A DNA stretch of 64,000 bases. It comes from Physcomitrium patens (lineage: Eukaryota > Streptophyta > Bryopsida > Funariales > Funariaceae). The translations under genes and the position numbers were made by a program. The DNA is taken from positions 530,937 to 594,936 of the forward strand of contig NC_037274.1 in NCBI RefSeq assembly GCF_000002425.4, in the 5' to 3' direction. The notes under the pieces are model-generated. The model was not told the DNA's origin and ran no database searches. It worked only from the letters and a program-made list of their open reading frames with translations. Below, piece by piece: positions 1 to 12,740 of this stretch (position 1 is its first letter; the number at the start of each line of letters is the position of its first letter).

Positions 1-1618
1 AAGATTGCTAAGAAGTGAAGATATACAAATGATTAGAGCTGCTTCAACATCTGCACCAAATCATATCCCTTCTCATATAGTAGAACACCCTTCCACTCTT
101 AGAAAACCAAGAATTACCCTACCCGAGAAGTTTGATGGCACTAGATCAAAGTTTAGAGGATTTATTAATCAAGTATAACTTTTGATTGAACTTCAACTCC
201 AAAGCTATTCAACTCCAAGATCGCAAGTTAGATTTATTGGTATATGTAGAATGGATATTAGTTTATTTTACTAAGTTATTGATAAAATAGATTAATAGTC
301 TACAGAATAGTCAATTCAGGAAGATAAATGGTTGATTTAGTTATTAAAAGCAGTTTATTATAAGATTACGGTTAGGATCTAGAAATCAATAGTAATTATA
401 TAGGAGTTGTAGAAGTTTGTTGAGGACCAGACTGTGATAGTCATGAGCCGAGGTTAAGCTTGGTACTACCTCTTTGTTTTCTTTGTTATTTTTGTTGTTA
501 AAGAGTAATGGATAGTTTCTAAATACTAAAAAGTGAGTCTATAGAGTAAAACAGAGATTGATTTATGAGTTATTAATTATGTAATTAGAGTATTATGTGA
601 TTGAATTATATGAGAAGTTATTGGAAGATTGATTATGGATGGAAGATTATGATTGTTTTTTATTGAGAGTTGTGTGTATTTTGAACAGAAAAAGTCTATG
701 ATTACAGAAATTCTGTGAATCCGGATTGGTTGGAGTGAAATCTGTTATTCTTAGTGTTGGATGGAATTTATGAATTTTGAGTAGTCTTTTGATAGTGCGA
801 AATTGTACACTATTGTTACTAGTTGATAAAGGAGTATTGTTACTACAAGAAAGCATTGTAGTATTTCTTGCTATTTTAGTAGTTCAGAATACAATTAATT
901 GTGTAACCCTAACTAGTAAAGCTCATGCGCTTAGTCTTTCCCTATGTTCGAATTCTCCTATACAAGTTTATTTTGAAAGGAATTTATAGAATAAGTAAAA
1001 TGACAATTACAGTATGCTTCTTTCAAGTTCAGCATTATTGTAATTTTCATCTTTTTTCGAACGACAAGATCCAATATTGGATAATTTAGAGGTTTTTTTG
1101 GTGGAGTTTCAATCCATGTATGGAGAACATGATACAATTCGTGTTCCAATCAATAAGATCTATATTTTGCAACAAGACAATTGATCAGTAACGTTGTATG
1201 CTTCACAATTTTGACAACTTACAACTGATATCAAATGGGATGATACTACACTTATTAGCCAATTTTTCTATGGATTACAATATGAAGTAAAAAATTAATG
1301 CTCAACTTACTTGATCCTCAAACATTGAGTCAAGCAATTGACTTTGCTGTGAAGTGCAACAATCGTCTTTTTGAATTCTGATCTAAAAATCGTACAAGTA
1401 GACCTCAACATTACTATAATTTAATGGCAACACGAATATCTCTTTAATACATACATTTGGAAGTAGAGGATATGCAAATTAATGCAGTATGTTTCAAATT
1501 TCTTATAAAGCAAGAAAAGACTTATCGTTGTTAAAAAGGATTGAGCTTATATTGTAGAGAACCTAAGCACACTGCTCAACATTACCCAAAGAAGTAATAC
1601 AACCATAAAATGAAGAAT
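1..1618 (+). pseudogene. Chromovirus B gag remnant (Ty3/gypsy, sushi-like)
   Basis: This is decayed capsid/nucleocapsid coding sequence of a Ty3/gypsy element that enters from the left edge of the window. Near 90-175 the plus strand reads LPEKFDGTRSKFRGFINQV, a typical capsid start of sushi-like elements. The frame resumes near 1058 with a capsid segment containing FQSMYGEHDT and ISQFFYGLQYEV. A zinc-knuckle-like segment (LYCREPKHTAQHYPKK) lies near 1545-1595. Stops interrupt the frame, many explained by CGA to TGA. The 3' end is cut by element A at 1622 and the protease continues at about 10190. The assignment to this family is confident; the gene is clearly dead. Confidence 0.75.
260..1045. 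other. Unassigned insertion or scrambled stretch inside gag
   Basis: The capsid reading is recognisable up to about 255 (a QVRFIG-like segment) and again from about 1058 (FERQDPILDN). In intact relatives only about ten to thirty residues separate these two parts. The roughly 790 bp between them contains no coding similarity I recognise on either strand and no obvious TG...CA ends. It is most likely a small insertion of unknown type, now degraded. Boundaries are approximate. Confidence 0.4.
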
Positions 1619-1622
1619 ACGG

Positions 1623-2886
1623 TGTCGTGTTGTAACACGAGTATACACTAAAAATATAAAGAAAGGGGACTTTATTAATGTTCAGTTACCTCAAATATTG
1701 GGAGCAACGACCAACTCCAGTGCAAATACTGAGTGGCCAGGTTCAGTCACCCCGTTACAGTCAGCCAGGGCATACTGAAATGCTCCGTTCGATTCCAATA
1801 ACGAGAGTCAGCAGGAAGGAAAAGGACTAATTCACATGACAGGTGAGCCTGGTTCGAAGAGCCAATTGGATCCAATTTCAAGAATCCAATCCGGATCCTC
1901 TTACCCAATATGAGACCTGGATTGGTCGGGCAACCCAATGCAGTCTAATTACGGGAAAATCCAGGTCTTACTACGGACCTCAGCCAATCTGACGCGAAGG
2001 ACCAATTTGATCCAATTACGGGAACATCTGGATCTTACTACTGGACTCTTAGCCAATATGAGACCTGATTTGGTTGGACGACTCAATGTGGTCTCGATTA
2101 CGGGGTTTTGATTTTGTTTCAGGTTGTCTTGTTCTCTGTGCCGTTTCACGGAACGTTGTTTTCGGTAAAAGGATCTCTTAAAGGTAAAAACGAAGGAAAA
2201 GGCTCTGACGGCGAGAGCGAATTTTGGATCCAAGCTCTGACGATGGGAGCCAATTCCGGATCCAAGATGGAGGATTGAAGAAATTCAGAATTAAGGTTAA
2301 AAAATGAGAGCGGAGAGAATAAGTTTTGAGGAGTTTTTGAAGAATCAGAGAGCTAGCTTCATGCTTCGGGCGGGGAAAAAAGACAGAGAATTGGGTTTTT
2401 TTTCTTCATAGGGTTTTGGGAAGACAGAGGCAATCATTGCTGAAGTCAGTGTTGTAATGGTGAATCGGGATTTTTAATGAAGTGGGTTTGATTACTCTTG
2501 ACTCTTTTATGAAATCGAGTTACGTCTGTGATGAAGAATTAAAAGGATGTCTATAGGATTGAATATGCGGAGTGAATGAAATATATTGGGTTAATCTAAC
2601 GAGACAGTCAGTGGATACAAGATCGTGAATATAAAGCGGTATCAAAGATTAGCAGTTTGGGTTGTTCGGGGTTCTTTGTAATGTCTAGAGACCTACCGGC
2701 TGGGGCAAAAAGGACTTCGACAAGCAGGCAAAGGACATCCGTATAGATTTAAGGTGTATTCTTGCAGTTGTTTATATTCCAACAGTCAAAAACCGATAAA
2801 CTTCTTGAATATTGGCGAATCTCCATACTACCTTCTACAGTCAGACGCCCGGCGCGTTCTCGAGCAGGAAAGCACGTAATACAACA
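1623..2886 (+). repeat. 5' LTR of element A
   Basis: This direct repeat partner of 8871-10135 is 1264 bp long. It starts TGTCGTGTTGTAA and ends CACGTAATACAACA, so the ends form a short inverted repeat. Short open frames inside it have no coding character. Its last 70 bases (CTTCTACAG...CCCGG...AAGCA) resemble the end of the element C LTR, showing that the two families share an ancestor. Confidence 0.9.
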
Positions 2887-2890
2887 AAAG

Positions 2891-2907
2891 TGGTGAACCC
2901 GACCTGA
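2891..2907 (+). promoter_or_regulatory. Primer binding site region of element A
   Basis: Four bases after the 5' LTR the sequence reads TGGTGAACCCGACCTGA. Element C has the closely related TGGTGAATTTGACGTGA at the same offset (15818-15834). The initial TGG matches the CCA end of a tRNA primer. I could not assign the tRNA species. It does not match the initiator-Met site (TGGTATCAGAGC) common in plant elements. Confidence 0.6.
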
Positions 2908-2956
2908 AAGCTTGAGGTGGAAGGTATTGGATTTCGGTTGATTTTATCTTTATTTT

Positions 2957-5330
2957 ATGGAAAACGAAAATAAAAATTTTGAAGGATTTTTGGGAGGAGT
3001 TTCTGGTGGGGATTCTTCTAAAGGACATGGTATACACATTTATCCGTCTATTGCTAGTATGTTTCAAGCCTTCTCATTATCAATATAGCAACAGCAAAGT
3101 AATGATCGAAAGGAAGCTTTGGCAATCAAAGCATTACAAGCAGTGGTCAATAAAATTGATCAATTTGATGGGAGAAATATTTCAAGGTATTTAAGATGTT
3201 ATGTTTGTGAAATGGAATTAAATCGGGTTTCTGAGAAGAAAATGGTTGAATTATTTGGACTTGCCACAATACCGGAGATAAGAGACCATATTACATCGAT
3301 TACGGATCGTTATGGAAATTCATGGGAGGTTTTTTTACATGCATTGAAAGACGAATATTTCTTGGAAGATGCTGATCGCGTTACTAAGAAGCTGTTTCTG
3401 GAATGGATTAAACGGCCTAATAAGAATTTGCAAGCAATAGAGCTACTAAGGGAATTTGAGAGGCAGTACTCTCAATTGTCGAAGGTAGAAAAATTGACAT
3501 TGGAGCCGAACAAAGTTGATCTATTTCTTTAAGCTGCTGATAGAGAATTGCAAGGGAAATTAGAACTCCTTCTTGAAGACAAAGAAGAAGATAAAGGACT
3601 GACAATGAAGTGAAAGAACGTTGAAGATGCGGTGGGGTTGCTTACAAAAATAGAAAGGAGGAAGGATAGGAGCAATATTTTGAAAATAGTATAAGCATCC
3701 AAAGCTCCAGTATGTACAACACCACCGACAATGCCTACAGTTCAACCTTTGACATCCTTATCAAAGAAAGCAGATATGGGGATGGAAGAAATTATACAAG
3801 GAATGCGAGATCTTCAAATCAAATTGGCAAGACTTGAAGAGAATACTTCTATAAACAATTCGAAGAATGTTTCAAAACAAGGATATGTACAAAGATGCAT
3901 TTGGTGTGATGATGCTTCACACACTAGAAAAGATTGCAATGAATTTAATAATATGATACGGCAAGGAATTATTTGCTGGAAAGATGGAAAGATAACATTG
4001 AAAGATAGGGAGGATCTTCTTCAAACCAATTTTGGCAAGGGAGGAATGAGAGCATTGGTTCAAGATTACCTAAAAGAACATAAAACAAGAGCATGAGAAA
4101 GTACAAGTTATGGTGCTAGAGTAGATGATACAATTGGTGGAAGTACGGAAACTAGTGAGTTTTGGGCTTCTATCGTTTCTACAATGTAAGAAGGGAAATT
4201 ACCTCGAGAAGCGTTATTGAGGACTGCAGCTACAATATGAGGTAGAACAGGTTGTGGGGATCTTGTTGAGTCTCTTTCAGTTCATGCATATATTGCTAAG
4301 AGCCAACATGAAGCTTTGATGGAAGAAAAGAGATGAGGAAATTTTGATGATACGAGAGAAGGAAATTCTTTTAAGAGGCAAACTTGAGGAGACAAGGCTA
4401 GGGAGGCAACTTCACAAGAATTGCTTGTAAAAGATACCTCAGCATCATTGAGAGAAAAAACAAAAGAGACAAAAGATAAGGGCAAATCAATTGCTTATAA
4501 GCTACTTTCTGACATTGAAGTGGCAACAAATTTGAAAGGGGTGTTGGAAGAACGTATATTAAATGCTAAGGTGGAATTCACATTGAAAGAAGTCTTGGGA
4601 ATTGCAAAGAAGGAGTTTCATGATGTTATCATTGACAATATTAAGCGAAAGAGGCAATTAATGGGTGAAACTGGAATGAGTCATGCTATTGATGCAAGAT
4701 TATATACAGATGAAGAAGAGGTTGATATTGATTATAAGCAACTAAAAAATAAAAAAGAATGGGTATAATCAATGAGTACATTTCGAAGATTATAGTGACA
4801 AGGAAAAGGAAACTTTAAGCCATTATACTCGAAAGCATTGGACAAGGGCAACTATTGAGGTATTGATGAAAGTAGGAGATATAGAAGAACCAATTGTTGC
4901 TTTAGTCTACCATGGTTCTGAAATAAATCTCATGTCTAAAGATCTTTATAAGAAGCAAAAATGGCCAATTGATATGGAACATAGATGGGCAATATGAGCA
5001 GCTAATAATACACAAGACGAATTATATGGAGCTTGTCCAGATGTCAAAATTCGGATTAGGGATGTTGCGACAGATCAACATTTCTTTATTAAAGATACAA
5101 CGTCTTATCCGTTGATTTTAGGACAACCTTATATTATGGCAACACGGATGGAAACAAAAGTACTTGATGATGGTTCTGCTTATGCAAGGGTACGGAGCAA
5201 GGATGAGACGAAAGCTGTACAATTTCTAACAGTACCTCCTAACCATGAACGGAATCGAGATAGATTGAGGGAGAAACCATTGCCAAAGATTGTTGATGGA
5301 TTTAAAGATTTTGAGGAGGTACTATTGTAA
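2957..5330 (+). pseudogene. Element A gag-protease ORF, broken
   Basis: The reading starts at an ATG (2957) equivalent to the one in element C and runs through a capsid region (FDGRNISRYLRCYVCEMEL near 3170), a zinc knuckle CIWCDDASHTRKDC (about 3898-3940, CX2CX4HX4C), and a protease near 4895-5130 (ALVYHGSEINLM ... LILGQPYI). The catalytic Asp of the protease is replaced (YHGS here, DHGS in element C). In-frame stops occur near 3088, 3530, 3613, 4094 and elsewhere. A frame change lies between 4768 and 5112. The terminal stop at 5328 matches in position the gag-protease stop of element C, so it is probably original. Confidence 0.8.
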
Positions 5331-5339
5331 AGCGAGATT

Positions 5340-8300
5340 ATGGAGGTACAAAAGAGGAGGTACTCTCGCGAGATGAAGGTGCCTTTGATGCAAGTTTTAT
5401 TGATATATTGGAGAATGGAAATATTATGTATAAGAAAGTTGATGATTTTAAAAAAAAAGAAAGAAAAAGATTATATGATATTGAAGGACAATTACGCAAG
5501 TTAGGTACATTACAAGATGATGAGAGGATTTAGGTGTTTATGAAGATAATGGACTGGAAGATTCATTGGAATTGATTACATCTATTGGGTTAGGGGATAA
5601 TGATAAGATTGTTGAGATTCATTCAAGAGAGGTTTATACCATACTTGAATCTTTTCAAGCACCAGAAGTCACTGTAGAGACGAGATATAAATCGGCAGAT
5701 AAAAAGGTAAAGCCTGTTGCCGGACCATTACCAGGAGATTCTAAAGCACAAATGAGAGAAGCATCAAAAGAAGCAAGTTTAAGAGATCCAATGAGTATTG
5801 GACATCAGTTTACTAAAGAGACTTTTCAAGAATTGAAGATTGGTTCTGATGGTTCTTTATTGCCAGAGGAAATTACTTGCTTCAAAAGGATGTTGGCTAA
5901 ACAAGATAGATCGTTTACTTTTGAATCTCATGAAATTGGGTGTGTGGATCCAAATATTATAACACCTATGGTTATCTTCATTGTACCGCATGTACCTTGG
6001 AATCTAAGACCGATTCTAGTACCGAGGGTACATTTACCTAAATTGGTTGAACTATTAAAAGAAATGATAAAGATGAAAATATTGAAACCTTCATTTGCGT
6101 CGTATTCTAGTCGATGGTTTACGGTACTTAAGAAGAATGGGTCACTATGGTTTATTCAAGATATGCAACCGGTGAATGCAGTATTTGTCAGGAATGCAGG
6201 AATTGGACCTATTGTGGATGAATTTGCTGAGGCGTTTGCTGGAAGGGCAATCTATTCAATGGGTGATTTATATTCAGGTTATTATCAATTTCAACTTGCC
6301 GAAAGAAGTAGAGATATGACAACAATGAGGACACCACTTGGATTAGTTAGAATGTGCACTCTTTCTCAAGGCGCGACCAACTCAGTTGCGCATATGATGA
6401 ATGAGATGAATAAGGTATTGAGAGATTTTATTCCGGAGAAGACTATGCCTTTTTTGGATGATGTTCCTATAAAAGGGTGCAGAGAAGGAGACAAGGATGA
6501 AACTTTAGATATGAGTGGGTGTCGCAAATATGTTGTTGATCATATACAAGATTGTAAAAAGATTTTAACTCGGCTTAGAGAAGTTCATCTTACATTATCG
6601 GATATGAAGTCCATATTTGGAGTACGAGAGGTTGTGATTGTTGGACATTTATGTGGATCTTACGGAAGAAAACCAGATCCGACTAAAGTTGATGCAATTG
6701 GAAGGATGAAAGAGGATTGTGATTCTTTAACAGAGGTTCGCAGGTTTTTAGGGTGCATGTGTATTTTATCGAATTTAGATCCCTCATTATGCTCACATAG
6801 CAGATCCATTATATGAACTGTTACGCAAGGGCTATCGATTTAAATGGGAAGAAAGGCATATTCAGGCAATGCAAAGATTGAAGAAATTATTGATGTCACC
6901 TCCAATATTGAGGAAGGTTGATTATAAGTGCAATAGACCAGTGATTCTTACTGTAGACACTAGTCCAATTACCATTAGATGGGCTGTGGGTCAAGATGAT
7001 TCAAGTAGGAATAGATTTGCAATTCGATTTGGAGCTAAAGTTTTCAGTATTTCTCAGCGTGCATATTCGCAATTCAAAAGAAAACTTTGGGAAGTTGTTT
7101 CGGCTATGAAAGCTGAAAAGGACTATTTGATTGGGGCAGTAATAGCAATTGAAATAGATTGCTTGCCATTGCTTAGAATGATTACTAACTGTTCAACTCC
7201 AGATATTGCAATGTTGAGATGGATTGCTTATATTAAGTCACTAAATCCAAAATTTAAGCATATTACTGGGAAGGACAATTTAGTAGCAGACATGCTATCT
7301 CGAGCAAGATACGAGAAGGAGGACGAAATGGTTGAAGATATTGATGACGTCGGATTGAAATTCTATTCAATATCAAATCTCAACAGAGAAGACAAGCTAT
7401 TTCTTGAAGAATCTTATGAAGGAGAATTATTGGATATTGGTCATTACTTGAATACCTTGACTAAGCAGGGGAATTGGTCTACAGAAAAATTCAAACAAAT
7501 AAGAAAAAAAGCATATGGATTTTTACTTCAAGATGGATTTTTATGGAAGAGACCGAAGAAAGGAATTGGGGTGCCACAACGAGTGATAGGCAAAAAAGAA
7601 GAAAAACTAAAATTATTAAATTAGTTTTTAATGATAATTTATGGGCAGGGCATAGAAGAATCTAGGCTACTTTTGCTAAACTCAAGGAACGATATTGGTG
7701 GAAAAATATGTATCGAGATGTGCTCTCATTTGTAGAGTCATGTGAAATCTGTCAATCGTATTCTAATATCCGACATCGAGATGGTCTTCATCCTACGTAT
7801 CCTCTGGCTATTCATTTCAAATGGGTTGTTGATTTGGTTATTATACCAGTTGGATTATGGCACATGAGATATTTGGTTTTAGCTCATGAAGATTTATCAA
7901 ATCAAGTAGAAGGAAGAGTATTGAGGACAAAATCTACAGAGGGGATTTGTAGGTTTTTGCTTGAAGATGTCATTTGCCGCTACGGATGCGTAGGAAAAAT
8001 CACTGCAGATTGTGGAGAATTAAATGCACAAGAAGCTCGTAAGTTCTTTGAAAGATGTGGAGTTAGACTATCACTGACTACTGCTTATAATCCGGAAGGG
8101 AATGCAAAAAGTGAATGCGGTCACCCACCGATTGTGAAAGCATTAGTTGAAGCTTGTAATGGGAAAGTTAAAGAGTGGCCACGGATTTTGTCATTTGCAT
8201 TATGGGCTGATCGAACAACACATAGTTCGATGACAGGATATATGCCAGTAGAACTTATGACAGGTCGAAAATCAATTATGCCGATTGAAGAAAAGGTACT

Positions 8301-8808
8301 TACTTGGAGTATGCTACCATGGGAAGATGGATTGACAAGAAAAGAACTTTTGGCTATTAGGATTCGACAATTGGAGCAAAGATCGAAAGATGTGTAGATA
8401 GCATTGGAACGGTTAAAAAGAGCAAGGTTACAAAACAAGGCGCGATTCGATAATCAACATCGATTGAGACCTAAAGCAATCGAAAAAGGTGACTGGGTAC
8501 TTGTTTATGACAATAGTCTGGATAATCAACATAGTACTTTGCGGAAATTTTCAAAACGTTGGTTTGGACCATATGTTGTAACAACTGTTCATGATAATGC
8601 AACTTACTCATTACGGGAGTTAGATGGTACAAAATTGAAAATACCAATTGCAGGGAAGAGAGTAAAAATATTTAAACGAAGACACGCAGAGATGAATATG
8701 GAAGACCTTAATGAAGGTATAGAGATTCCGCAGCAAGAAGATGAAAGTGATTTGGATAATGAAGATAACAAAGAGAAACTGGACAAAGACGTAGAGGATA
8801 TATTTTAA
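5340..8808 (+). pseudogene. Element A pol (RT, RNase H, integrase), broken
   Basis: Open segments in different frames cover the RT (PVNAVFVRNAGIGPIVDEF; catalytic box FLDDVPIKGC near 6450), RNase H (LTVDTSPITIRWAVGQDD near 6950; VADMLSRARY near 7285), integrase zinc region (CEICQSYSNIRHRDGLHPTY near 7745), catalytic core (WVVDLV, ITADCGE, NPEGNAKSECGH) and a C-terminal WFGPYVV module (near 8560). The RT box has F-L-D-D instead of Y-x-D-D, and the VPIKG tail is typical of fungal gypsy elements. Breaks include a lost base near 5525, a frameshift near 6780, TGG to TAG at 7663 and a stop at 8396. Confidence 0.85.
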
Positions 8809-8855
8809 ATCAAACAGTAATTGGGTAAATTGGTGCATACCGGAGGATGCACAGA

Positions 8856-8870
8856 TTCAGAGGGGGTGGA
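8856..8870 (+). promoter_or_regulatory. Polypurine tract of element A
   Basis: The purine-rich run AGAGGGGGTGGA abuts the 3' LTR start at 8871. Element C has an almost identical block (AAGGGGGGTGGA) just before its 3' LTR. In both it follows a conserved stretch reading CCGGAGGATGCACAGATTCA. This is the expected plus-strand primer of reverse transcription. Confidence 0.75.
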
Positions 8871-10135
8871 TGTCGTGTTGTAATATGAGTATATCGTGAA
8901 AATATAAAGAAAAGGGACTTTTATTAATATTTAGTTACCTCAAATATTGGGAGCAACGACCAACTCTAGTGCAAATATTGAGTGGTCAGGTTCAGTCACC
9001 CTGTTACAGTCAGCCAGGGTATACTGAAATGCTCCATTCGATTCCAATAACGGGAGTCAGCAGGAAGGGAAAGGACCAATTCACTCGACTAGTGAGCCTG
9101 GTTCGAAGAGCCAATTGGATCCAATTTCAAGAATCCAATTCGGGTCCTCTTACCCAATATGAGACCTGCATTGGTCGGGCAACCAAATACAGTCTAATTA
9201 CGGGAAAATCCAGGTCTTACTATGGGCCTCAGCCAATCTGACGCGAAGGACCAATTTGATCCAATTATGGGAACATCTGGGTCTTACTACTGGACTCTTA
9301 GCCAATATGAGACCTGATTTGGTTGGGCGACTCAATGTGGTCTCGATTACGGGGTTTCAATTCTGTTTCAGGCTGTCCTGTTCTCTGTGTCGTTTCAGGG
9401 AACGTTGTTTTCAGTAAAAGGATCTCTTAAAGGTAAAAACGAAGGAAAAAGCTCTGACGGCGAGAGTCAATTTTGGATCCAAGCTCTGACGGTGGGAGCC
9501 AATTCCGGATCGAAGACGGAGGATTGAAGAAATTCAAAATTAAGGTTAAGAAATGAGAGGGGAGAGAATAAGTTTTGGAGAGTTTTTGAAGAATCAGAGA
9601 GCTAACTTCATGCTTCGAGCGGAAAAAAAAGACAGAGAATTGGGTTTTTTTTCTTCATAGGGTTTTGGGAAGACTGAGGCAATCATTGCTGAAGTTAGTG
9701 TTGTAATGGTGAATCGGGATTTTTAATGAAGTGGATTTGATTACTCTTGACTGTTTTGTGAAATCAAGTTACGTTTGTGATGAAGAGTTAAAAGGGTGTC
9801 TATAGGATTGAATATGCGGAGTGAATGAAATTTATTGGATTAATCTAACAAGACAGTCAATGGATACAAGATCGTGAATATAAAGCGGTATCAAAGATTA
9901 GCAGTTTGGGTTGTTCGGGGTTCTCTGTAACGTTTAGAGACCTACCAGCTCGGGCAAAAAGGATTTCGACAAGCAGTCGAAGGGCATCCGTATAGATTTA
10001 CGGTGTATTCTTATAGTTGTTTATATTCCAACAGTCAAAAACCGATAAACTTCTTGAATATTGGCGAATCTCCATACTACCTTCTACAGTCAGACGCCCG
10101 GCGCGTTCCCAAGCAAGAAAGCACGTAATACGACA
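8871..10135 (+). repeat. 3' LTR of element A
   Basis: This 1265-bp direct repeat of 1623-2886 has the same ends (TGTCGT...ACGACA). Differences from the 5' copy are mostly C/T and G/A and seem denser in the first 230 bases than in the last 500. The following four bases, ACGA, are the downstream half of the target duplication. Confidence 0.9.
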
Positions 10136-10189
10136 ACGACTGTTAAAGAAGATAGTATGTTGGAAAACGATTTTGTCTAGCTATAATAG

Positions 10190-11433
10190 GAACCGTGTGG
10201 CTGGAACCTTATACAATATCTAGTCAATGTCCTATTCTCTCATTAGAACCCTCTCCTTGTTTTACGATAAATATTATTTTAGGACCTAAATATCACAAAG
10301 CCTCTGCCTTATTAGATTCAAGAGTCTCAACATGTTTCTTAGATAAAGAATTTGCTAAAAGATATAGCGTAATTTTAGTTAAAAAAACTAAACTTGTTGA
10401 AGTAGAAAGTCATAAGTCTAATACAATTAGACATGTATTTATAGGCATAAGAACTTTCTTGCATGCTACAAAAGAAGGATCGCCTTGTGTCATTTATGCC
10501 ACATCTATTTCTATTGATAAAAAGACTTCAAATGGCATTTTAAGCCAATATCAAGATTTCCAAGATGTATTTGATAAGAAGAATGTGGATACTCTTCTAA
10601 AACATCATTCCTATAACTGCTCAATTGACCTTCAAGAAGGAGCATAACTATCATTTGGATCAATCTACAGTTTATCACAAAATGAGTTGATTGAATTTAA
10701 GGAGTATATTGAAGACAATCTGGCCAAGAACTTCATACGCCATTCCAAATCTCCAACAGGAGCTCCAATTTTATTTGTTAAGAAAAAAGACAGATCATTG
10801 CGGATGTATGTCGATTATCAAGGACTCAACAAAATTTCTATCAAAAATAGGTACCTGCTACCTTTAATATTTGGACTCCTTGATCAATTGAATCAAGTTA
10901 AGTTCTATACAAAAAAAGATCTATGAGGAGCATACAATCTGGTACGCATCAAAGAAGGAGATAAATGAAAGATTGTATTTTGAACAAGATATAGGCATTT
11001 TGAATACAATGTTATGCTTTTTGGGCTTACAAATATACCAGCAACATTCCAACATCTATTGAATAATGTCTTTTGGGAGTTTTTAGATGATTTTATTGTC
11101 TATTACCTAGACGACATTTTAATCTATTTGAAGAATATAGAAGAATATAAACTTCATGTTTGTCATGTATTAAAAAAACTAAGAGATGCAAGATTCTATG
11201 CTAAGATAGAAAAGTATGTATTTCACACTACTCAAGTTGTCTTCTTAGGATACATCATTTCAAATGATGGATTTATAATAGATCCTAACAAAGTTCAAAC
11301 TATTATGAATAGGAAGATCATAAAAACGGTAAAAAATATCCAATATTTTTTTGAATTTGTTAACTACTATCATATCTTCATCAAAGACTTCTCTCAAGTT
11401 GCAGCTCTATTTACACATTATCGTATTACGTGT
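10190..11433 (+). pseudogene. Chromovirus B protease and reverse transcriptase remnant
   Basis: This continues the gag remnant cut at 1622. The protease (ILGPKYHKASALLDSRVST, near 10270-10330) has DSR in place of the usual DSG. RT follows: NELIEFKEYIEDNL, GAPILFVKKKDRSLRMYVDY, then the catalytic YLDDILIYLKN (about 11105-11137) and FLGYIISNDGF. Stops at 10646, 10924 and 10965 break it. The YLDDILIY box and flanking residues are those of sushi-like chromoviruses, clearly different from the FLDDVPIKG elements A and C nested within it. The coding sequence is cut by LTR-E at 11434. Confidence 0.85.
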
Positions 11434-12740
11434 TGTCTTGCTCAAGAATGCATCAGGCACCTAGCTATAAAAGGTAAAATTGAGTTTTATAAGTATCCAA
11501 AAATTCCTAATAGATTTTGTCCATACGAGAAGAATATAATGTGAATTTTAATTCAAAGGTACTAAAAACATTCTTCTTAGTAGCCTTAATCATATATAAA
11601 TCCAAATTACCTTATTACTTTCATATTTAAGGAATTTAGATTTTTCTTGTAAGCTCCAATCTTAATCACTGAGCTTTAACAAGCTGTAGCATCCAATCCG
11701 ACTATCCACTTGATGTAAAATGTTTTATACAATTTTCAATATAATTCTTCTATTTTTTAAAAAAAATTTAGCTCAATTCAATATATAGATTGTGAAAAAA
11801 TCTCCAAAAAGTTCACTTATGTCACTCAGCCACCAACTTGAAACGTGAAGCAGAAATCCTAGCATTGATTTCTCCCTTTCTAACCATTAATTTCAATTCA
11901 AAATTTATGTGTAGCTTGATCTTGAAATCTTTCAATATCATGCCAAATTTCACCTTGATCTGACTGATAGATCTCTAGATATCATAGAAATCCTACTCAA
12001 CCTCAAACTGCCAACTTTTAAAACTTTCTTGTGCTAAAAACTAGATATCTCTAAACCACGCTATTAGATTATCAAAAAATTTTGTATATACTTAGCACAA
12101 CCAATAACCGAAATAGTAAAAATTTTTCAACTATAGATGTTACACTAATTGCAAGAACTAGCCAAAATTGCTAATCCTAATAATTTATATAAAACTTGAA
12201 TCACCAATACAAACCTTGACTTTGAACAACAATTGCTAAGTCCTCAAAAATCTTCTAAAAATAATTCTAATATTTCTAAAGATAACTTTAAGCTTGCTCT
12301 CAAATCTTAATCTTTTATCTTCAAATTAAATCCTAACTTACCCTCGGCAATTGTTTTAGTGACTAGAGGTCTGATTTCTACCTTGTTTCACAAATGGTCG
12401 ACCCCCGAATATCAATTTAACTCATCTTAAGGATTTTTTAGTCCAATTCTACCCTTAACTTGATTTTAGTATCAACCATATCAACCATTTACCTCTTCTA
12501 CCTTGATTTTATTAATTTATGGTCTTTTTAAGGTATTAGAAGAGTCTCTACAATCTAGAATGTAAAATTACTAATTAACCTTGAACTTACTAACTATTAA
12601 GATAAGAAAATAACCTAAGAGGCTTTTATAAAATCCATGTTTATCAAATTTAAATTATAATTGAACTAAGCTAATTAGATATTAATTAGAAATTTAATTT
12701 TGATTATAATTCCACTATATAGTTGTATTACATCAAGACA
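11434..12740. repeat. Solo LTR-E inserted in chromovirus B
   Basis: This 1307-bp AT-rich block starts TGTCTTG and ends CAAGACA, a perfect 7-bp inverted terminal repeat, and has no internal coding region. Chromovirus RT coding stops at its left edge and RNase H coding resumes at its right edge. ACGT follows the right end (12741-12744); ACGT also occurs at 11428-11431, two bases from the left end, so the duplication appears to be ACGT with two extra bases. Internal phrases (ATATCTCTAAACCACGC and similar) resemble LTR-D and the 42-kb LTR, which suggests one LTR superfamily. Confidence 0.75.

Larger units (their letters stand above)
1623..10135 (+). mobile_element. Element A: complete but dead Ty3/gypsy retrotransposon with fungal-type pol
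   Basis: This 8.5-kb element is bounded by two LTRs of 1264 and 1265 bp that begin TGTCGT and end ACAACA or ACGACA. Inside, in order, are a primer-binding-site region, gag with a zinc knuckle, an aspartic protease, reverse transcriptase, RNase H, integrase and a purine tract. It is inserted between the gag and protease regions of chromovirus B. The flanks are ACGG (1619-1622) and ACGA (10136-10139), read as a 4-bp duplication with one later change. The LTRs show about twenty differences in their first 230 bases, mostly transitions, so the insertion is not recent. Several frameshifts and stops make it non-coding today. Confidence 0.9.

Noticed and set aside
1747-2233. Minus-strand frames in LTR-A
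   Set aside because: They fall inside the LTR, are partly shared with the other copy, and have no coding features.
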